DNA of 64,000 bases from Cranoglanis bouderius (Eukaryota; Chordata; Actinopteri; Siluriformes; Cranoglanididae), in assembly GCA_023630585.1 (NCBI GenBank), contig CM042540.1, forward strand, positions 17,049,574-17,113,573, read 5' to 3'. The position numbers and the translations under genes are program-made. Positions 1 to 14,394 of the stretch are shown piece by piece; position 1 is the first letter of the stretch; each line of letters begins with the position of its first letter. A model generated the notes under the pieces. It was given only the letters and a program-made list of their open reading frames with translations. It ran no database searches and was not told the origin of the DNA.

Positions 1-275
1 GTCAGCCTCATCCCACAAATCCCAGACTGCTGTGTCCAAAAAGCTCTTAATTGCAAAAAAAAAAAAAAAAAAGCTTTTGTTTGAAATGTCATATCTGATA
101 AATGATGTTTATTTGGATTTGTATATTACTTGTTACTTGTGGCTACAAATACAAACAGGTCTGCTGCAACATGTATTGTGCATTATTGTACTATAATACA
201 TTGTATTGTGTATTTTGTTTGTAATTTTCCCAACTTGTATGTTTCTTACAATATTTCCTTTCCTTGTTCTATTAG

Positions 276-317
276 ATTGACCCTAAAGTTGCCTTCCCGA
301 GACGTGCTCAACCGAAG
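276..317 (+). CDS. msi2: musashi-2, linker exon between RRM1 and RRM2
   Basis: This 14-codon internal exon reads IDPKVAFPRRAQPK, the strongly conserved stretch that joins the two RNA-recognition motifs of Musashi proteins. Musashi-2 is a cytoplasmic RNA-binding translational regulator that binds UAG-containing 3'UTR motifs and acts in stem and progenitor cells (family knowledge). The exon is bounded by an acceptor ending TTCTATTAG and a donor AAG|gtaaga, and intron phase is 0 on both sides, so skipping it would keep the frame and only shorten the linker. The upstream RRM1 exon lies outside the window. The reading frame differs from that of the longer open frame covering the same bases (130-321), which is not coding. 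Musashi-1 shares this linker, so the choice of msi2 rests on the next exon. Confidence 0.93.
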
Positions 318-3300
318 GTAAGAGGACATTTCCTTTAATTTAACAACAACAACAACAGCAAAAAGATCTTAGTCATCTGCTTATCATCTGCTTAATGGCA
401 AAAGATGTTGAAATTGGTGTGCTCAGTAATACATGAACACAGTTTATGTATAATTTAAATGGCTTTTATGTCTTTTGGGGTTATATCACTGTTAAATTTC
501 AACATAGATACAACTGAAGGTAATGACTAGCAATTTGACCTCAGATTGCCTATTAAGCTCAACAGTTAAGGCTATTTCCAGGGTAGTAAATGAAATAATC
601 ATCTTACTTCATGAACTTAAAGTTTACATAAATGTCTGAAATGCTGTAGTCCTTACTTACAATGGAGGTCATTAGCAGAGACGTTATTTTTATGACCTAG
701 AAAGATGCACACCGCCATTAGCGTTGAAAATTTGTATTATTTGGCTGCCTTTGCTGGCTATATTGGCTGGCTAGATTTTCCTGCGATGCAGAAATGTTAG
801 CCATGTGCTCTGTGCCCTACTTTACCGTTTGCTGAGCATTCATGCCATGGCCTTTACACCTGAACTGCTTCTTCCTGGTTTTGCCTTGAGCCTTTTTGAG
901 AGCAGTTCCTATCCCTGCTCTGAGATCAGTTTGAGGTTTTCTTATAATGTGTTGGTTTGAGCTTTCGTGAGACAGACTGGTTGTTGATCAGCATATGGAA
1001 GGCAGCATCTTCCCAAAGTGGGCAGGAGGAGGTGAGGAGAGAGAGAGTGAGAGAGAGATAGAGAGCTTGCTAGGTGGCAGGTGTCCATAGCACACTTGGC
1101 TGGATAATTGAAATAAAGAACTTTTCCCATTCTGTCCAAAGTGGGGAATCAGTGGAGGGGAAATGACGTACTGTTTCTCTCGCTCTTGTGCCAGCGAGGC
1201 TGGTCCAAACGCAGACCTCAGGGCCCCAGGCCGAATGCTGCTTCTTGGCTCAGAGTGGGTTTAGGATGAATGGGGGTATTAAAGCGCCAGGCTCCAGCAG
1301 CACTTCTCCTGCACTCGCGTATCTCTTCTGTTGCTTGTGCCGGGAAAACTGTTAAATGATGAATTCCAGGCAAATACATTAACACCCTGTCCTCTAGTTC
1401 TGAGAGGAGATTCGCGAGCCTGGACAACTGGCAAATAGTAAGTATGATGCAAATACATTACCGCCTTATCCTCCAGCCCAACGGCATGAAGTGTGTAAGC
1501 ATGTGCAAATAAACATGTGCAGTAAAGGAGAAAAAGCTCTAAATAGCCACACTGTTTTGTCTATCAAGTTCTGGCCTGCTTTTTATTTCCCAAATGAAAG
1601 CATGAACACTGACTGTGCCTTTAGCTCCATTTAAATGAAAGTGGTTTTATACAAGTAGCCTTGGAAACTTTCTTCTTTATACAGTATGTGCTAATCTGAT
1701 GGCATGGGTTTGTGGGGGTTTGTAGGGGTTTGAAACTCAAGAGAAACTCACTTGTCCTGTCGTAATTCCTATTCATCCATGTGAAGGTGCAGAGTTGTTT
1801 ATTTTTTTATTTTATGATCACAGAGCAGACATGCAAGTATTTTTTACAGATGAGTACTGGCTGAATAGGGCTTTTGTTTTCACCATCATCATTTTTAACT
1901 GCGTGTACTGCAGACATTGCTGGAGATGGCTTTTTTGCTGCTTTTGTTATAGCTATTTTTGTGTTTTTGTCTTTCACACCACATTTGCATAACACGTCTT
2001 TGCATGTCCTGACAAGATTTTAATTGATATTCGGAGTGATATTGGGCAGGCGAAGGATTCCGCTGATCTGATATTCCCTCAGAGAAAACTGTCATTACCC
2101 CAAAGCTATGTATTCTTTTTAATTAAGCTATCATGCTGTTATAACAAGCCCGTAGGTGGAATCTATCCAGGTTGATCAAATTTTTATCGCTTCAGTTCTT
2201 TTTAAGCCTGCCTCTTCCTTCTATCTTTTGGTGAAAGCATTTCTATTGTCTAGTCCCCTTTGTGTCTGATCGTTATGGTGTGGACAGGGTGAAAACTATA
2301 TTTGGTGCTTCTTAAACCTTTTTAATATTGTATATGTACTGGACAGTCTGTAATCTCTTAATCGTAGAGCATGCATGTAGTCCAGTGCTATAACGTTATA
2401 GGCCGATAGAAAGCTAGTATGCTAGCTGAGAAAGCTGAAGTTTTGTCCTCGCTGGAATTTGGGCCTCTGTTTTCTCTGGACCACAGGAGATCGTACCCTT
2501 TTCACCCCTCCTTTGTGCTTGTTCTTAGCGGTTCTGGCTCCCGGCCATTGCTTTTGCAGCCTTTAAAAGATTATTGTGTCATTTTGCTGACACCAGTTCC
2601 AAACACTGTTAGACACTGTGTAATGAGTTTGCGATTGAAAGCTCCAAGCAGCCACCCTCTGTTTCACCGACTTTATTTCACCAGACTCTCACCAGCCACT
2701 GGCAATAATCAGCCTAATGAGTGACGTTCTCTTAAAAAACGCAATCTATGCTTGAAGTGCATGAAGGGAGAATGAGGTGGAAAAAAAACAGGAAGTAAAA
2801 AGACCCAGCACAGAGCATGATAGGATCCTTCAGTTTCAGCAGCGCCACAACAGACAACAAGCCTGAGTGGAGAGACGTCCTGGCATTTACCACCATGAGA
2901 GCTGTCAAAACAATGCCTGCACTTGTTCTACTCCCTGAGCTACATCCTCAGCTCTGAGGCATCAGCCTGGCTTGGGATTTGCCAAGGGAGGTGGGAATTG
3001 AGTTTATTCCTGCTGTGGTGTCATTTTTTCCCCATCTCCAATTTAATTTTTTCCTATCCCATGCATGTGTCCGCCATGCTGTTTTTTTAATCCCCCACCT
3101 CACTCCCTACCTTGTGCTTGTTTTAAGTAAAAAATATTTTGCACTTTCTCTGATACAAAGCAGCAGACGTTGCTCAGGGAGTGGCTCGCTGATGAGTGGG
3201 AACACTGCGGGTTGAGTTTTTAATGAAGTCCATGAGATGCCACTGTGTGAATTAGTGAGGGCCCTGGCTCTTGAGGAAACGAGGCAGCTTGGAGATCCCC

Positions 3301-5239
3301 CCCCTCCACACCCCCAACACTCCCATCCCCAAACGGCCCTTTGCTGCCATCCAATGCCAATTAAGATCTACGCGCAGGCATGACTCAGTCCCTCTCCGCC
3401 GTCGCCACTGCATGCTGCTTTCATTTTGCCCCTCGTGCTGACAGCTTGGCAATGTAGCTATCTTCTCCTCTTTGCTAGCTGGAAATTTTCAGCATGTGTT
3501 TTTCTGCTGTTTGAGAAAAGCAGATTTGATAAAAGGGCCTTTGCTTAATCCGTCGCACATCTTTGATGTCTGTGAAGCTTGGTTTAAATATCGTGTAGAA
3601 CCCGAGTTGCTCAGGGATGAGAGATTTGCAGCAGGGTGCGACGAATGTGTTCATCCATGATAACAAGACAGATCTGCTTCTTTGGTGCTTGTGTCTTAGG
3701 TAGCCAAGTTACACATGCAGTAAAACTGAAGACAAAAGAAATCAAACCCTACGTCTTTTTGGATTAGTTAAGCAAAAAATGGCAACGCAGAAACGACCAT
3801 CTCAGTTCTGGAGCAGGTTAGACGGCTTAATGCTGGGCTCCAACGGCTGATATCTCTTTTTTCTTTGTTTTTGAGGCATCTTTTGTCTTCCTGCTTGTTT
3901 TGTCAGGGAGCATGGATGATGTGTTCACACTGGCAGGAGAAGCTATAGAGGAAAATTCATGGCCGTCGTTGCTAACCCAGCGCTAACTACCACTGAGTGA
4001 CACTAATGAGGGGAACAGGCATGCAGAAGAGCGAGAAAACGAGGTGCTCTCAACATGGCCATTGACAAAACTCCATTTAGGTTCCAACACTCAGTGATCT
4101 TTCGCACCACCTTCTCCTGTTTCTTTTCAAACACAGTATTTCTGAGGATGTGGGTTCTTTGTTTTTTTTTTTTTTTCCCGCTTTGATTTGTTTTGATCAG
4201 CAGAAGCACAGGGATCTAATGGAGGCCTGCTGATAGTGTGGCAACATGTCTAGGGCAGAGCCAAAACAGCCCCGGCTGTGAGAAAGAGAGAGGTGAAGAT
4301 TAATCCAACATGTAAAGGCGCTATATATCGAGTCTTAACTGCACTGATAAGAATGTGCACTGAGACATGCCGTTCCTGTGAAACCCTCGCTTCAATCTTG
4401 TTGGAAGGTCAAGAAAAAAAATCAATGCTGTTTGGTGTTACAGGATTCGTTGCAGTTGTTGGCTGCACATCAACTAGACATTGTTGCTTTGAGGTCTCCA
4501 TTTTCCTCTGAAGTAGACGAGCTAAAAAGGTTTCTTTGTGTAAAATTCAGCGTTGCAGGTTGGCGCTATACCACTTCCAGGAAGACAAAAAAAAGTACTG
4601 TGAGGAGACCTGACACACACTGTGACATTAGCTCAGCGATCAAGCAAAAGGAAAAGCACTAACACTTGATGTTTTGTTTCTTGACATGTTCCTTAATTTG
4701 CTTAAAAACAAACCTTACTCTCTTTTGTTTTTGTTTTTTTTTTCTTTGTCAGCAATGAACTTGTGCAGTATCGATTAGGACTGCACACCGCATATAAAAC
4801 AGATTGTCATAAATATCCTAACAGTTTTATTGTACATGAAATCGATATGCATTTCGACCTCCTTATTATGCACACAAACATTTTTTTGCTTAATAAATGA
4901 CCTGTTTGTCCAACATTTTGCGCCGCATCGCTATGATCGTGAAGACGTTATTTGTTCACGGCTCAGACGTTCGGCTGGGACGCGAATCCTCGAAACACGT
5001 CAGCAACTCAGACAAGTTATTACACAGTGACAAACTCAGTTTGGAGCATCTGGGAGCTTTCATTTAGGGTTTCTCCCAGAGCTGAAGGCTGCCAAGCGTG
5101 CTGCAGTTCCCTGTAGGAGCAGACAGGCCTCCATATCCACCCCTGCAGGCACTGCAGCACTGAGACACTCTTTAAAGCTGCTGTTAGCTGCCATGTCTCA
5201 CACACAGTCGAGTAGTGCTGGGGTTCTCCACCCACTCGC
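318..5239. other. intron stretch without recognised gene or repeat
   Basis: Non-coding sequence of mixed composition with short A, T and GA runs. Open frames here (up to about 100 codons) are uninterrupted by chance: none shows a domain, codon bias or partner exons. I recognised no transposon. Confidence 0.6.
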
Positions 5240-5290
5240 GCTCTCTCTCGCTCTCTCTCTCTCTTGCTCTCTCTCTTGCTCTCTCTCTTG

Positions 5291-5318
<28 letters not shown>
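5240..5318 (+). repeat. (CT)n microsatellite with TTG/TCG interruptions
   Basis: Nearly pure pyrimidine strand, CT repeats broken by TTG three times at regular spacing and by CTCG once. Confidence 0.95.
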
Positions 5319-5321
<3 letters not shown>

Positions 5322-6390
5322 CTCCCTGTGATAGTCCAACTTAATCTACCTTTCTCTCTTTCACTGTCAGCACTTGTTCTATATTGATATGCGTTTATAT
5401 TGTTTTGAATATAAAGCTACAAAAGTAACCATATTTTAGACATGATCATGTTTTGTAGCTTTTCCATTTAAACACAGTTGACTATGATATTGTTGAGCTT
5501 TGCTTAAAAAAGGCAGATTGGCTCACACACTCTGTTCACATCTGCCTGGTGCATTCTAGTGTTTTCGCTTTTTAATATAGCGTTTTATCGCATCTGGTCG
5601 TTATATTTGGCTGGGATCTGAATTTAAAAATGATCTCATCTTTGCTGATTAGTTGTTGTTTTCAGTCTTGGATCCTGTATTTTTAATTATGTAAGATTTT
5701 ATTATACTTTATTACACTTTTTTTTTTTTTTTTTTTTTTTTTTGACTCATGATGTCAAACGCACCGGTTTGTTTTGTAATTGTGAATTAGTTCTGCCGAT
5801 AAGGTGAGTGATAGCACAACGTCTTTGTCTGAAGTATAAAATCAAACAAATTGAAGTGTTTAATTTGCAGAAAATACTGCATATTAACCTACATAATTTT
5901 AGAATAAAACAGTAAAAAAAATATGCTATTTGGATGGCATGAAACACCATTGGTTTAATAATTTGGCAGCTTATTTACAAATTTGTTTATTTGTTTTTAG
6001 TCAAATTTAGCATTTAAAAGAGATTAATTGAACGAGCACAGAGCAATATGTGAAAAGTGAACGGCGTTTTCTGCGTATTTAAATTGATACACTGATAAAG
6101 CGTAATTAAACTCTTATGTTCCTCAATTGGTTGAATAATTGCGAAATATAATTGGAAATTCACTATCAAACAAAATAATCAGGATTTTTAGATAACATTT
6201 GTTTCATTTGTAACATAAATTATATTTCACATTGTGCTATTTGCATTCCATTTATTCCTTTTTTTGCTGCATTGTTATGACAGTATACGGATGTAGTACT
6301 CATGAACATATTGCACACAACATTTTCACGAGTAGTGACAGTGTTGACTTGTCAGATGTGGCATCCTGTTCCCTGCTTCTCTCCCTGTGG

Positions 6391-6392
<2 letters not shown>
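5319..6392. other. AT-rich intron stretch, no feature recognised
   Basis: AT-rich sequence including a T-run of about 23 at 5720-5742. No coding or repeat signature recognised. Confidence 0.5.

Positions 6393-6478
<86 letters not shown>
6393..6478 (+). repeat. (GT)43 microsatellite
   Basis: 86 bp of uninterrupted GT on the sense strand of msi2. Open frames reading Val-Cys or Thr-His across it are artefacts. Confidence 0.98.
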
Positions 6479-6480
<2 letters not shown>

Positions 6481-6958
6481 GGCGTGTGCTGTGTAGTGAA
6501 GTAACTGTCTGTGTGGCAGAAGCTGGACTAAGTGCTACAGTGTGTGTGTGAGATAGAAAGAGTGTGTCCTTGTTTAGTGGTTGTCCTTCACTCCACTGCA
6601 GCAGCAAGCCTTTCCCCCGCTTTTCACCGCATACACACTTCTCTACCCCGGGAGTTCTTTTATTTTTTTCTCTTCACACACATGGTTTGTCCTGGGTGAC
6701 AGATAGAGATGGTACGGCTCTTTCGTCTGCCTGCAGTGCATGCACCCCCGTGTTTGAAATTCAGTCACGAGATTTCATTGGCTGAGTGAGTGACCCGTGA
6801 TGGACAGACAGCGCCTCGTTGGAAACGCCTCCTTCACCCCCCCCCCACCCTCTCTGGTTTTGCTGGAGCCTCTGTTTCTGCATGATAAATCTGATGCTAA
6901 ATTTAGAGGTCGTTTTTCTTGTGCAGAGAAAGAGAGAGATTACTGACAGGGAGAGACA

Positions 6959-7065
<107 letters not shown>

Positions 7066-8579
7066 ATGAAAGAGTGGCAGGCTTTCTTTTTAAGCCATCC
7101 ACTATCAGAGGGAAGTACTTTCGATCTTCATAGCTTAAAGCTTCTTCATTTACCCTTGATTTGTTTTATATGTAATGTTTGTAGTTGCTTAGGCTTCTCT
7201 AATTCACTTCTGTTTAATGTGATACTCGGTCAGGAATCCCGTCCGCCGTGCACCGTGCACTCATTTCCTATTGGCCAGGCATTATGATCCTAAAAGAAAC
7301 CTCTAGATTTTTTCTGCGCTGAATGAAACTAACATTAGTATACTTCTTAAACCCTCGTTCATCACTTTGCTCTTCAATCTTAGCTGAAATGCTTTAGTTT
7401 GTCAACAGTGGCTGCACAGTTATGTAACAGTGAGCTCGCAGATCTTCCTCTGGCAGCACCTCATGCACCAGTGCAATCTCTATCTCAGTATCTGTTTCAT
7501 TCGCTTCACTCCACAGTCCCTGTGAAACCACTTACCTTCATTTCCTAGCCTGCCACCTTAATGCTGGAAATAACATCACGCAAACTGGATTTGCAAACAA
7601 AACAACTCCCAGTATTCTCCTCTCTCTCATCTGTATGGAGACTTGTGTGAATGTGTTCAGTGACTTGCACATGCTCCGGTGTGAATGTGGGTAGTTGTGA
7701 AGAGATTAAAGCGTCGCAGGCCCAATATGAGTGTGTGTAAGGCTAAGTGTGAGCGATGGGAGGTGGCAAGGAGTGTTCACAGTGCTGATCCAGCTGAACC
7801 AACAGGAAGGACGGTGCTTATGAAAGAGCTGTAAACTGACCTGCTTTACCTTCTCACTCTGTGCAGCAAAACAAACTCCTATTTTTTTTTTTTTTTAAAA
7901 AAAAAGGATTCAGCTTCTATTAATCGCACTGAAGTACGCAGGGGCACAGGTGTTTCAGCACTATTATTCTCTCTCATTTTGTCATGTTGCAACTATTCTG
8001 CTATTGCATATCAGCCATATGGCTAACACTTGATTAGCAGCAAATTCCTGCCACTCTAAACCAATAGGGATGAATGAAAAGATTATTATTTGCAAAACAG
8101 TAGCACATGGTCCAAGGCCTTGACTGACAGTATATCATCTTTGCCCATCTAGGTTGGAAGCAGATGTTTCCACAACTCATTTAGCTAGCTAGGACAGATA
8201 ATACACGGCAGTCAGTGTGCTGTCTAACTATAATAACAATTCTGTTAATTAAGCATAAAGCCTTCATAATCAAGCTTTGGACAAACAGCCAAGGTTGTAA
8301 AAACTATTCAGTCCATACAGTCCGTAAAAGCAGTATACACCTAGCATTTTTTTTTTTTTTTAGTGGCAAGCATTGGTTGTTAACAGGGACGGGGAATGTG
8401 TGCTGATATAAAAAGAAGTGGCTCGTGATGCACGTACTGTAGATACTGTTACAGACCACTATTGGTATATTCAAATCTGACATGATGTTTATAAGTTTAT
8501 AAGTTCTGTTTGTGTTAAATCATACCAGCTAGCTAGCTTTGAGAATGATATTTTCTGTCAACATTAAAGTACAGAGGAC
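7066..8579. other. intron stretch, no gene or repeat recognised
   Basis: Ordinary non-coding sequence with a T15A9 run near 7880 and a T-run near 8347. Nothing else supportable. Confidence 0.5.
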
Positions 8580-8900
8580 AGCATAGTGGCGCACAGGTCC
8601 GCCTCACAGCTCTAGGCTCCACTGAGCTCGGGTTACTGCCTCTGTACAGAGTTTTGCATGTTCTCCCGTGTCTGCATGTGATTCCTCTGGGTTCTCTGGT
8701 TTCCTCCCAACTCCCAAAAACATACCAGGTGATTTGGTGACCCTAAATTGCCACTAAGCGCTAATGTGTATGCATGGTGTCTTGTAATAGTCTGGCGTCC
8801 CATTCGCTGCATATTCCCACGTCCAGTATTTCTAAGATAGGCTCTGAATTAACCCTGAGGAACTGACTAGGATATAGCAGTTATTGAAAATGAATGCTTG
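8580..8900 (+). mobile_element. degenerate tRNA-derived SINE
   Basis: The left part resembles the promoter head of a common teleost SINE (AGTGGCGCACAGGTCCGCCTCACAGC). The body has the usual wording: TTTGCATGTTCTCCCGTG, CTCTGGTTTCCTCC, ACCCTAAATTGCC and, near the 3' end, GATAGGCTCTGAATTAACCC followed by TGAATGCTTGAA. It is diverged; boundaries are approximate. Confidence 0.75.
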
Positions 8901-9925
8901 AATTTAACGTGTCACATTACTATCAGAACTTTTTTTTTTCCCAATCTAGGTAGCTAGTCGATTATGGATAGATACACAGCTGAGTAGTCATCTCTTGCTA
9001 TGGATACAGTATGCACATCTTTGTGCACACTGTTCAATTTATTAGCTATCTAGCCATCTAGTAAAACATGAGGCCGAAAGTAAGATTGATTGATTAAAGC
9101 AAGCAGGTATTTTCCTCCTTCAAATTGATAAGTGAAACACTGAACTAATTGGCTTGTTCCACTTAGGTTAGTGTTCATTTGCATATTGCCGGCTAATAAG
9201 CACCAGTGAAAATACTGTTTATAATACTTGATATGACAAAAGAGAACTTATAGAGTAAAACAAAAGTTTGTCTCAGTAATCGAACTTCACATTCACTTTG
9301 ATAAATGCAAAGCTACCATATCAGCTTATTGCTGCTTTCCACATTATTGACCCATACACTGAATACTCTGAATATGACAGTTGATCATTGTCAGGCTGTC
9401 GTGAAACCAATATTTAGTGATATAAATTAGTTGAAATATTTGTTGAGCCACTCCTCAAAGGACAAGGAACCTTTATAGACTGCAGTGTTCCTCTTAGTTT
9501 CAAAAAGAAATCTCTGTGCTCTATAGTAAGGCCTCCTGTGCTGAACTTCAACATGAAGATGCTCAGTGCTAGACCCCTCACTGGTTTGCAATTTTAATTT
9601 TGGCTCTGTTTGCTCCCAGGATTGCTGGTTCTGCGATATAGATGAACCTCTCTCAACTCAAGTCACTCTTACTCTGTCTCTGCCTTTCTCCTCAGACAAT
9701 TTTTTCTTTATCTGGAAGTAAAGGGAGAAAGAGACTGTAAGACTTTAATACATTAATCATGTTTTTTTCACCAGTGGTATGGCACACTATAGTTACTAAT
9801 TTGAATAGTAACAACTCTCTGTACCGTAACTGAGTATAGATGGATGACAAATGAATGGAAATAGGCCTACTGGATGGAATGATGGGGCTGAAAATAATAT
9901 AAATCATATGAAGATGCTCATTGCC
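8901..9925. other. AT-rich intron stretch, no feature recognised
   Basis: No gene, repeat family or strong motif recognised. Confidence 0.45.
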
Positions 9926-10190
9926 TTCACAGTCACCAGAGCTCAACCCAATTGAACACCAGTGGAAGATTTTGGAGCGACGTATAAGACAGTGCTCTCT
10001 TCCACCATCATCAAAACACCTACTGAGAGAATGTCTTTTAGAAGAATGGTGTTTTAAATTCTCCAGTACAGTTCCAGAGACTTGTAGAATCTATATCAAG
10101 GTGCACTGAAGATGTTCTGGTGGCTCTTGGTGGCCCAACTTGTACTTTAGATTGTTTTTTTCTTTTAATTTGTCGCCTTCCTGTGCACGT
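9926..10190 (+). pseudogene. Tc1-like transposase fragment (C-terminal end)
   Basis: The fragment encodes SPELNPIEHQWKILERRI, the end of a Tc1-type DDE domain in which the E of NPIEH is the third catalytic residue. It continues to the usual C-terminal wording near TTCCAGAGACTTGTAGAATC. It holds about 60 readable codons; a shift near 10060 breaks the frame. The N-terminal two thirds and both inverted repeats are missing or unrecognisable. It is an old fragment with no likely function. Confidence 0.8.
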
Positions 10191-12899
10191 GTATGTTTCT
10201 CATTGCATAATAGCTCCCCTTAAAGTAGGAAAGGTTTTCTGGGGTTTGTGGGGATAGTGATGTCATTTCCTACATGACAGTAAACAGAAAACATTGACAA
10301 CAATAACAGTGATAGATAAGCTCAATGTCTGATTTATTTACTCTGAATTTGGCTTTATGACATTGAGCAAATGATCAAACTGGGTTTTCCACAGTATTTG
10401 ACCTTATTACTGAAGATTGCTATGGTGTACTATCTGGCAGAAAACATATTCTAGCTAACTGTTTTTTTAATCATCTTTACTATTTCTAGCTCCACATATG
10501 TCCCAGTTTGGTACTTTTCGTACCTAGGTAAGAAAGAAACCAAAATCTATATGAGTACTGTATGGGTACAGAAATATTATAGTAAAAAGAAATCAGAACA
10601 AAATAAGACATTAGGGATTAGTTACCATACCATGCCACACCATAATGTTTGGTAGAAAAGCTTTATAAGGTTACTTCTTGATATTTTACAGGTTCGTTCA
10701 TGATATGCGGTTGTTAGATGGTAGCCCTTCCATCGCAAGCCCTGGACCTGTTACACTGATTAACCTGTGCGCTGGATTCAACTACGAGTCCCTCCTTCAG
10801 TTCAACAGCAATACTGACTCGCGGTGTTGATAATCGGCAGAATGATTGCCAATCAATTATGAATGAAAGGGATCCACCTAACACACTGGGCTGTCCGTTT
10901 CTACATCAAATTTTAATTATCAATCATGAGGAGGTGTGAGTGTGCATAGCAGGGTTCTAATGAAGCTGTAGAATGTGGAGGGTACAGTGAGGGCTCAAAG
11001 CAATGTGTGTGACCTTGTGTTCCTCACTTCAGTACGAGACACGACTCTGTTTGACCTTGCCTCTGACCGTAAAGGAACCCGGTCAGCGGGACTCGGTACT
11101 CAAAGACTATTAAATCAAGAGGATTTTCAGCATTTTGTAGATTTAAGCTGGGGGTATGCTTTTATATTGGTTGGGTGTTGTGCAGCCTTCTTTTCCTGTC
11201 TCTTTTCAAAGCCTCTAAGGCTTATGATGTCTGTTTAGCTTGATGTGACCAAAGCCCTGCAATCAGTTCCTCAGGAGCAGCCCTAACGCAGAGGGCTTTT
11301 TACTGTAATGGGATAGACATACCCCCCCATCTGCCGAATGCGTCGCTTGCTGAAAGCACAAAATAAATTACAAATGCAGCGGAGGAGTGCCAGGGATTGG
11401 AAAGGACATGGATTGAGGACTTCCCTGCCAGCATCGTATACTCCGAGGTATACAGTGTAATAATCCCTGTAGGTTGTAGTGAGTGGTCACATGACCCCGG
11501 TTGCCAAGTTACTGTATGTGCAGGTACAGGACTACTCCTAGGGTGGGAATAAACTTGGAGTACATCTTAGAGTGCAGCTAATACTTGTACCAATTTGTAC
11601 AACCGAGGATCTATTTTAAGACTGTTCGTTTCCAATAATCATCTGGTCTACCCTGTGAGTGTTTTAGCATTCACAAATGACATTAAAGCTCAGATTGAAT
11701 ACATATTGACTCTTTGGCAAAGGCTTAGATGGCACCTTAAATAACACCATCATTAAGGGAATCGCATCATCATGTTAAAGTGACCATTTGGAAGGCTACC
11801 ATTGCAGCGATAGAACACTTTAACCGGGAAGTTGTGCTGTTCAGACGGCAGTTGATGGTCAGCGCGCGGTGTATAATGGGAAAGTTATGAGGATAAATGT
11901 CTGACGGAGTGCGGGATAGTGGATGGGAATACAGATATAATGTTCCCACTGACCACATTGCTCAGATGTAAATGTCTATTTGATAGCAGCAATTTATCCC
12001 TTCCACAGACACGACTGTTGCCTTCAGGGAAGACTGATTTGGGACTAATAGTTGTGGGTTAGGTGGAGGCATGCATTGCTCTCCTTTCTCCTCAGAACCA
12101 CACTCTTCTCCATTATGTTATTGGACTAGCTTGATAAAAGGCTGAATCAGAAAACCACGTGGAATAAAAACCTAGTACACGGCGCTGTTTTAAAAAGTTA
12201 ATCGTAAAGAAGTAAAGTTGAGTGTAATTGTGAAGGTATTACATTCAGACAGCACTAGAAATTTTAAATGAAACATTTAAATAAGACTTCACCTTTCCTG
12301 ATTCTTATTGCACATTGTGCACTGAACTTTGAGTGATCATCAGAGAAGGTTTTGATGATTCCAATGTTTGCGCCCACTCCTGAGTCCCGTGCTCCCGCGG
12401 CGAGCAGCCGAGGTCTGCAGGCCACTCGGGGAGCGCTTGTTTGTTGATTGGTGACTGTAGTGCAGTGCTTGTTTCCACAGCTGCCTCAGTGGAGGTTTTG
12501 ATGTTTCTTGAGCTGACCTTGGGGAGTCGAGGCTTTCTGTGCACGCTTCTAACATGGACCCAGCCGGTCTCGCCATAGCCCGCTGCTTTCAGCTTGCGTT
12601 AGCCGAAAGATATGACTTTTGTAACAGAAACGTATAAGCCTGTTCCTCAGGGAAGCTTTAGTATGCAGTTAGTCTTTTGAAATGTTACAGCATGTATTCT
12701 AGTTTACAGTCCTTTACTCTTTTGAAGAAGGCAAATAAATAAATAAGGCACGGTATTCTAGTTTTAATTGAAATTCAAACATCGGGTGGATTAAAGCAGT
12801 TGTGATTTTAACGCCGCTGTGATTGATAGAAAACTGTTAGTTGAGAGAATGTTTAGAGGGGTATGCTATGTAATACGTGAAGAAAAAAAAAAATCACAA
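10191..12899. other. intron stretch, mostly unique
   Basis: No gene recognised. A stretch near 10830-10930 with CCAATCAATTATGAATGA looks unique and contains a homeodomain-type core. Nothing else supportable. Confidence 0.45.
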
Positions 12900-13155
12900 G
12901 GTGCTGTTATAGGAAAATAATAGTGATGGGGTGGTGTGCTGTGTCTTGATGCAAAATGATTAAGTAAGAGCAGATTTTTAAATTATTGTAGTCTTAGAAA
13001 ATATCATTCCACCATATAGGTCCCTGTGTATTAGCTAATGGGTTAGAATGAAAACATAAATATAAAAGTGTGACACTGAATTTGCTGGAACTACAGGCTG
13101 TTACAGAAAAACGTACCCGTCAGATCTGAGAATTCAACAGCACTATGGTTTATAT
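12900..13155 (+). repeat. partial copy of the in-window dispersed repeat family
   Basis: Shares GCTGTTATAGGAAAATAA with the copy at 44880 and AATTCAACAGCACTATGG with the copy ending near 46200. The middle is diverged or deleted. Confidence 0.45.
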
Positions 13156-14394
13156 ATACTGTATACATATCAAAATAGTTTATCAAACGATTAAGATAAA
13201 TGGCATTTTTCTCACATTTCTTGTATAGGAACAATGTGCAACCGCTGAAGAATTTTTAGTAAAATCAGTAAATTGTAGCAGAATATGTATCAAAATAAAA
13301 AAATAACCTTCTCGACTATATATGCATTTAAAATATGCATATTCCCATATAAAATGCTGTGCAGGGTTCTTAATTTCTTCTTTTTTTCTCCGTCTGTTTC
13401 TTGCTTTCTTCCCGCTCAACTTTCAGTCTGGCTTTGTTCTGGTTTCTCAGCTCTCATAGCTCTGTTTTTTTCACAACCCTACCTCAATTACCCTACGCTG
13501 CTCTTTCCCGTCTCACTAAATTCCAGCTCCAAACAGTCAGGTGCGAAGATGATGTTCTGACTATCAGACGCTCGATTTCAGTCAAACATGCTCTTACGAG
13601 TCATCTGAGAACACGGCGAGAGATGACAGTCCTGCTCAGAGGTGACGGTGTGAAGAGAAAGTTTATTTGGGAAAGGGGGAAAAAAAAAGCACCACGTAGG
13701 GGAAAAAGATGCCACCTAGACCTGAACTTTTGATTGGCACCATTGACTTGCTTTGAGCCGTGTTGACGATGTGCATTCATATCCATGAAAGATATGGAGG
13801 TTGTGAGCGCGTGGTGCAGAGAGACAGCTGGCCTCAGTGTTACACTCTGAGTAACACAGCAAAGATTAATAGCTCGCAATAGACAGTAAATGAAAGTTGA
13901 TTTATTGCTCATTATATACACTGCTGTGCAGATCATAGAATTACATACTGGGGTTTTAATACCGCTATGTCTATCAAAAGAGGCAGTTGATGAATATTGG
14001 AGCAGAAATTATACAAAGTAATTAACAGTGAAAGACCACGGCTTTATAAATGATCTTGCCATTAATTTGGCCCGCCTGTGGTTATAAAGCGGCATGGACT
14101 GTTGGCAGCTAGGGGGCAGGAGGGAAAGATTATTGAGGAGTGATAAACTAACTAAGAGTACAATATACTGTAGCTGTGTTTATTGATGTGGCCTGTCAAT
14201 AGTTTCGCAGTTCATTTATGGCTATTTCCAGAAGCTTGAGAATAAAATAAGTTGTAATGTATGACTAAGCACCTTAGAAAATATCTCTGCAATGTGTTAT
14301 CTTTATGGTTCAGGGCTTTTTTTTTTTTTTTTTGCAAGCAAAGCATTATCTTTATGGTCTTTGTAGAAGTGATTTTAAATTCAGAGTGTAGATA
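13156..14394. other. intron stretch, no feature recognised
   Basis: Non-coding. Two overlapping open frames of 110-111 codons (13401-13733 + and 13601-13936 -) lack domain or codon-bias support. Confidence 0.45.

Noticed and set aside
130..321. 63-codon open frame over the first exon
   Set aside because: It is in a different frame from the real Musashi peptide and runs through intron and acceptor.
2419..2724. 101-codon open frame
   Set aside because: No domain, no codon bias evidence; expected by chance in 64 kb.
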